Positions 60,035-64,000 of a stretch of DNA of 64,000 nucleotides are shown piece by piece (within the stretch, counting starts at the first letter, position 1; each line of letters opens with the position of its first letter). A program made the position numbers and the translations under genes. The stretch is from an uncultured Eubacteriales bacterium. Its GTDB lineage: Bacteria > Bacillota > Clostridia > Christensenellales > UBA1242. The DNA lies in NCBI GenBank assembly GCA_902496015.1, contig CABUZJ010000001.1, positions 1 to 64,000 of the forward strand. The letters run 5' to 3'. Under the pieces are notes generated by a model. It had not been told where the DNA came from. It searched no databases and saw nothing but the letters and a program-made list of their open reading frames with translations.

Positions 60035-60655
60035 ATGGCAAAATATGTTGATGCAGATTGCAGATTATGTAGAAGAGAAGGTGCTAAACTCTTTTTAAAA
60101 GGTGATAGATGCTTAACTAAAAAATGCGCTATGGAACGCAGACCAGTTAATCCAGGGGTGCATCCAGTAAGCCGTAAAAAAGCAAGTGAATATCAAGTTC
60201 AGCTTCGTGAAAAACAAAAAGTAAAAAGAGCTTATGGTCTTCTTGAAAAGCAATTTCATGGTTATTATGAAGAAGCAGAACGCATGAAGGGCAAAACTGG
60301 CGAAAATATGTTATCTCTTCTTGAAAGAAGACTAGATAATGTGGTTTACAGACTAGGATTAGCAAGTAGCCGTGCTGCAAGTCGTCAGTTAGTTAATCAT
60401 GGTCATATTTGTGTTAATGGAAAAGCAGTTAACATTCCATCTTATTTAGTTAAAGTTGGTGATGTTATTTCAGTTAAAGAATCTAAAATGAAGAAGAAAT
60501 GCTTTGACGCAGTTCGTGAATCTAGGGTTGTTGTTCCTAAGTGGTTAGAGTTTAATGCTGAAAAACTTAGCGGAAAGGTGTTAAATCTTCCTGCTCGTGA
60601 TGACATTGACCTTAATATTGAAGAGCACTTAATTATCGAGCTTTATTCTAAATAA
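60035..60655 (+). CDS. rpsD: 30S ribosomal protein S4, zinc type
   Basis: 206 aa. N-terminal Cys9, Cys12, Cys26 and Cys31 give the zinc C+ form. S4 RNA-binding domain: RLDNVVYRLGLASSRAASRQLVNHGHICVNG. Location inside the alpha operon is the Clostridia-like arrangement rather than the separate gene of Bacillus. Confidence 0.98.
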   Translation: MAKYVDADCRLCRREGAKLFLKGDRCLTKKCAMERRPVNPGVHPVSRKKASEYQVQLREKQKVKRAYGLLEKQFHGYYEEAERMKGKTGENMLSLLERRLDNVVYRLGLASSRAASRQLVNHGHICVNGKAVNIPSYLVKVGDVISVKESKMKKKCFDAVRESRVVVPKWLEFNAEKLSGKVLNLPARDDIDLNIEEHLIIELYSK

Positions 60656-60679
60656 AAACAATAACTTTGGAGGATTGTT

Positions 60680-61633
60680 ATGTTAGAAATTGAAAAACCA
60701 AGAATTGAATGTGTTGAAGAAGAGAATGGAAGTTATGCTAAATTTGTTTTAGAGCCACTTGAAAAAGGTTTTGGAACAACAATTGGTAATGCTCTTAGAA
60801 GAATGTTACTTTCTAGCCTTCCTGGTGCTGCACCTATCTGCATTAAAATTGCGGGCGTTCAGCATGAATTTTCAACAATTAAAGGCTGTAAAGAAGATGT
60901 TACTGAAATCATTTTAAATATTAAAGGACTTGCTGTTAAAACTAACAACACAAACCGTGATTTCAAGAAAACAATTACTTTAAAAGCAAAGGGCCCAGGC
61001 ATTGTTACTGCAAGAGATATTGCAGTTGATGACGAAGTTGAAGTTTTAAACCCAGATATGTATATTTGTACCCTAGAAACAGATGGGGTATTAGATATGG
61101 AAATTATTGTGGGCAGAGGCCGTGGCTATGTTAGTGCTGATAAAAACAAGAATGAAAGTTATCCTATTGGCTTTATTGCAATAGATAGCATTTTCACTCC
61201 TGTAAAATCGGCAAGTTATAGTGTTGAAAACACTCGTGTTGGACAAAATACTGATTTCGATAAATTAACTTTAGAAGTGACTACTAATGGCACAACTTCT
61301 GCAAAAGAAGTTATTAGCCTTGCAAGTAAACTTTTAGTTGAACATGTTAATTTGTTTGTTGAACTTGTGGAAGAAATGGCGAATGCTTCAATTCTTGTTA
61401 GCCGTGAAGAAGACAAGGTTCAAAAACTTATGGAAATGAGCATTGAAGACATGGATTTATCTGTTAGAAGTTATAATTGTTTAAAAAGAGCAGGAATTAA
61501 CACTGTTGAAGATTTAACAAAAAGAACAGAAGACGATATGTTGAAAGTTAAAAACCTTGGTCGTAAATCTTTAGACGAAGTTATTGGTAAACTTGTAGAC
61601 CTTGGACTTAACCTAAAAGTTCGTGAGGATTAA
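60680..61633 (+). CDS. rpoA: RNA polymerase alpha subunit
   Basis: 317 aa. N-terminal dimerisation domain with GFGTTIGNALRRMLLSSLPG. C-terminal domain (about 245-310) with SVRSYNCLKRAGINTVEDLTKRT and NLGRKSLDEVI, which contacts UP elements and activators. Full length. Confidence 0.98.
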   Translation: MLEIEKPRIECVEEENGSYAKFVLEPLEKGFGTTIGNALRRMLLSSLPGAAPICIKIAGVQHEFSTIKGCKEDVTEIILNIKGLAVKTNNTNRDFKKTITLKAKGPGIVTARDIAVDDEVEVLNPDMYICTLETDGVLDMEIIVGRGRGYVSADKNKNESYPIGFIAIDSIFTPVKSASYSVENTRVGQNTDFDKLTLEVTTNGTTSAKEVISLASKLLVEHVNLFVELVEEMANASILVSREEDKVQKLMEMSIEDMDLSVRSYNCLKRAGINTVEDLTKRTEDDMLKVKNLGRKSLDEVIGKLVDLGLNLKVRED

Positions 61634-61649
61634 TAAAAGGAGTAGACAA

Positions 61650-62159
61650 ATGGAAACTAAAAAACTAGGCAAACCAACCGACCAAAGAGTTGCAATGCTT
61701 CGTGGTCTTGTTACAGATTTGTTATGGTATGGAAGAATTGAAACTACCTTAGACCGTGCAAAAGAAGCAGGTAGACTTGCTGAAAAATATATAACTCTTG
61801 CAGTAAATTCTTATAAAGACACTGTAACTGAAAAGAAAACAAGTGTTGATGCAAAGGGCAAAGAAGTAACCGTTACCATTTCTAAAGATGGTTCAACAAA
61901 ACTTAATGCTAGAAGAAAACTAATGGCTGGACTTTACACCAAAACTGAACAAAGAGCGAAAGGTGAAAAGAAAGAAGCCTTTGAAGCAAGAACACAAGGA
62001 ATTAAATATCCATTAATTGAAAAACTATTTGATGACCTTGCACCAAAATATGACGCAAGAGCAACAGAAAAGAACCAAAAAGGTGGATATACTCGCATTA
62101 TTAAAACATCTATTCGTCGTGGTGATAATGCGCAAATGGCTATTGTTGAGTTGGTATAA
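61650..62159 (+). CDS. rplQ: 50S ribosomal protein L17 with internal insertion
   Basis: 169 aa against about 115-130 for most L17. Core GKPTDQRVAMLRGLVTDLLWYGRIETT and the end GGYTRIIKTSIRRGDNAQMAIVELV are standard. Extra material at about 50-80 (VTEKKTSVDAKGKEVTVTISKDG) and 95-115. The ATG at 61650 has AAGGAG upstream. Last gene of the ribosomal run. Confidence 0.96.
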   Translation: METKKLGKPTDQRVAMLRGLVTDLLWYGRIETTLDRAKEAGRLAEKYITLAVNSYKDTVTEKKTSVDAKGKEVTVTISKDGSTKLNARRKLMAGLYTKTEQRAKGEKKEAFEARTQGIKYPLIEKLFDDLAPKYDARATEKNQKGGYTRIIKTSIRRGDNAQMAIVELV

Positions 62160-62197
62160 CTTAAAAAATAATTTATTAAAGCAATGTAGTGCAGAAA

Positions 62198-62236
62198 AAT
62201 GAGGCGTAAACTTATTTAGTTTAGCCTCAATTTTTT
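62198..62236 (+). terminator. strong terminator closing the ribosomal cluster
   Basis: Arms TGAGGC-g-TAAAC and GTTTA-GCCTCA (one bulged G) around a 7-nt loop, followed by six T. Confidence 0.88.
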
Positions 62237-62316
62237 GTTATTATAGATTAACTTACAATATGCAATGTAATTAAATTTTTATTTTATAAAAAATGGATAA
62301 TTTTTTTATTAATAAT

Positions 62317-63348
62317 TTAATTTGTGTTAGAATTAGTTAATTTTTTAAGTATTTTAGGGTTAAAGAGATTAGGGCGATTTTTAATAAACCAATCTATAGT
62401 ATCGAATAATGTTTTTTCAATAGATGTTGTTGTGTAACCCAATTCTTTGGTTGCTTTTTCGTGTGAAAAGTTTCCATTGCTTGTTAATGTGTAAAGAGAG
62501 TAAAGTGTAAATAATGGCTTTTTATTTCGCTTTATGTAATAATTTTCACAAGCCCTTGCAAAAAGCCTAACAAAACCTATTGCTAAAAGGGGAGGTCGGT
62601 GTTTTCTTCCTATTTTTTTATTTATTATGTTAAATAATTCTTTAAGATAAACATATTTACCACTTAAAATATATCCTTCACCGATTTTTCCTTTTTTATA
62701 TGCTTTTATTATTCCATCTGCAACATCTCTAACATCTACAAAATTATAACCACCTTTAACATATGCTAATAATTTTTTGTTTATATAGTCGATAATTACT
62801 TGACCTAATTCACTTAATTTGTAATCATAAGGTCCAATGACGCCAGACGGATAAGTTACAACCGCTTTTAATCCTTTATTTCTACATGCATCAAAAACAT
62901 ATTTGGTTGCAATTGTTTTAGTTTTTGCATAGTCGCCTTCAATTATATTTTCGTCAAATTCTGTGGGTTCAGTTAAAATTTTGTTCTTTTCTGGGTATAT
63001 TGTGTGCACTGAGCTTGTGTAAATTAATTTTTTCGCATTTTTCTCTACGCAAACATCAACAATATTTTTAGTCCCATTAACATTTATATCATAAATTAAA
63101 TCAAACTTATTAACACTTATGTTAATAAGACCTGCCAAATGGAAAACTACTGTGTCTGCATCTATAAGACTTTCTAAAATCTTTTTATCACGAATATCGC
63201 CATAAACAATTTTAACATTTAAGTTTCTAATAGGTTCAAGATTTTCATTTGGCAATACTAAAACTGTTATGTCAAAATTTTCTTTCAATAATTTTTTTAC
63301 TAAAACATTGCCAATATGTCCCGTTGCACCAGTAACTAAACATTTCAT
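62317..63348 (-). CDS. NAD-dependent epimerase/dehydratase (extended SDR)
   Basis: 343 aa. Rossmann motif VTGATGHIGNVL (about 4-15), and YAKTK for the catalytic Tyr-Lys pair at about 140. FHLAG and VDVRDVADG match the dihydroflavonol-reductase-like branch of extended SDRs. The substrate is unknown; lipid, steroid-like or sugar-nucleotide chemistry are all possible. AGAGGTAAG before the ATG. It is divergent from an acyltransferase-like gene, which may act on a related substrate. Confidence 0.85.
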   Translation of the reverse strand: MKCLVTGATGHIGNVLVKKLLKENFDITVLVLPNENLEPIRNLNVKIVYGDIRDKKILESLIDADTVVFHLAGLINISVNKFDLIYDINVNGTKNIVDVCVEKNAKKLIYTSSVHTIYPEKNKILTEPTEFDENIIEGDYAKTKTIATKYVFDACRNKGLKAVVTYPSGVIGPYDYKLSELGQVIIDYINKKLLAYVKGGYNFVDVRDVADGIIKAYKKGKIGEGYILSGKYVYLKELFNIINKKIGRKHRPPLLAIGFVRLFARACENYYIKRNKKPLFTLYSLYTLTSNGNFSHEKATKELGYTTTSIEKTLFDTIDWFIKNRPNLFNPKILKKLTNSNTN

Positions 63349-63667
63349 TTTCTTACCTCTTATAATTTATTATTTTATTTTAAAATATTTGAATATTATT
63401 AGCAAGCATTAGTTATCAATAAAATTGGTTAAAATGAAATATTTAATAATAATTTACCTAAATTTGGCAAATTTTTGATTTAAAATAATTTTTAATTATT
63501 TAAGAAATGGTTTATATATTGGACAAATTATAAGCATTTTGTTAAACTATATTATATTATTGTAAAATTTTAATATAAATGTTAAAAAGTTGCAATAATT
63601 TATTATATTTGTTAAGGTTTTTTCTATTTTATTTTTATATTATAATTTAACAAATTATTTTAATGTT
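63349..63667. other. 319-bp divergent intergenic region
   Basis: Extremely AT-rich. A candidate minus-strand promoter for the epimerase is TTGCTA (63405-63400), 17 nt, TAAAAT (63382-63377). For the plus-strand gene a TATAAT sits at 63641-63646 without a good -35; the resulting leader would be about 15 nt with no ribosome binding site. No small gene is visible. Confidence 0.5.
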
Positions 63668-64000
63668 ATGTCAAAAAAAGAAAATCAATTAATGTTTAAA
63701 GTTATAGATGGACAGGCAAAAATTGTTCCACAAAAAAAAGTTAAAGCGGAGCAAATGAATGATGCCTTTGTTTTGCCATCAAAAAAAACAGATGAACATA
63801 GAATAAAAAGAAAGGGTAAAGTTGCAAGTTGGTTTAGGCTAGATAATGCCGCCACTATTTATCCAAGTTCTAAAAATGACCATTGGACATTTGTTTATAG
63901 AGTTAGTGCTGTTTTTAAAAACAAAATTGATGCTGATATTTTGCAAAAATCTTTAAATGAAATTATGCCAAGATTTCCAACTTTTGATGTTTATTTAAAA
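63668..64000 (+). CDS. acyltransferase/condensation-superfamily protein, 3' partial
   Basis: The first 111 residues of a gene that runs off the window. After a Lys-rich, low-complexity N-terminal segment of about 55 residues comes WFRLDNAATIYP, then WTFVYRVSAVFKNKIDADILQKSLNEIMPRFPTF. This is the opening text of the alcohol-acetyltransferase-like / condensation (CAT-fold) proteins found beside epimerases in many Clostridia; the catalytic HHxxxD would lie beyond the end. The N-terminal extension is longer than I expect. There is no ribosome binding site before the ATG. Confidence 0.7.
   Translation, partial: MSKKENQLMFKVIDGQAKIVPQKKVKAEQMNDAFVLPSKKTDEHRIKRKGKVASWFRLDNAATIYPSSKNDHWTFVYRVSAVFKNKIDADILQKSLNEIMPRFPTFDVYLK

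Overview
The window is AT-rich bacterial chromosome using the standard bacterial code. It looks like an uncultured, spore-forming, low-GC Firmicute (Clostridia-like). Four things point there: a GerA/B/C spore-germination operon, a Firmicute-style S10-spc-alpha ribosomal supercluster that includes adk-map-infA-rpmJ and rpsD, AddAB rather than RecBCD, and AGGAGG ribosome binding sites. The genus cannot be named from sequence alone. A giant InlB-repeat protein, a dedicated GlnRS and a short alanyl-tRNA synthetase suggest a gut-type lineage away from the well-studied Clostridium/Bacillus models.

Layout. 1-6546 is the 3' part of a giant extracellular repeat protein. 6635-8518 (minus) holds a sugar-kinase-like phosphotransferase and a membrane-anchored metzincin. 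8673-12763 is the gerA-gerB-gerC operon. 12798-15476 (minus) is a P-type ATPase. 15690-16708 is rpsF-ssb-rpsR with a good promoter and a probable S6:S18 autoregulatory leader. Then come a minus-strand acyltransferase, dnaB, a short alaS, a DUF4097-type protein and secA. A 1348-aa membrane/coiled-coil protein of unknown function fills 26409-30455. It is followed by mscS, prfB-tsaD, a YugP-type protease (minus) and addB-addA. 41577-46163 is a mixed stretch: a membrane protein with an AT-hook-like motif, a DUF1858 protein, a Nudix hydrolase, glnS, a truncated ATPase remnant and a small membrane protein.

From 46337 a consensus promoter and a structured leader drive about 16 kb of ribosomal genes: rpsJ to secY, adk, map, infA, rpmJ, rpsM, rpsK, rpsD, rpoA and rplQ, ending in a strong terminator at 62236. 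The window closes with a minus-strand NAD-dependent epimerase and the start of a divergent acyltransferase/condensation-like gene.

Most transcription units have a recognisable sigma-A promoter and an A-tract/U-tract hairpin terminator, several of them shared by convergent genes. The most notable signals are: (i) two alternative partners for one leader segment upstream of rpsJ, one of which overlaps its ribosome binding site; (ii) a GC-rich perfect dyad inside the S10 promoter spacer; (iii) three genes whose -10 box lies only 6-7 nt before the ATG, implying leaderless mRNAs; (iv) a C-terminal zinc-ribbon-like segment on the giant repeat protein; (v) a membrane protein with an AT-hook-like motif. 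No tRNA, rRNA, CRISPR array, IS element or prophage was seen.
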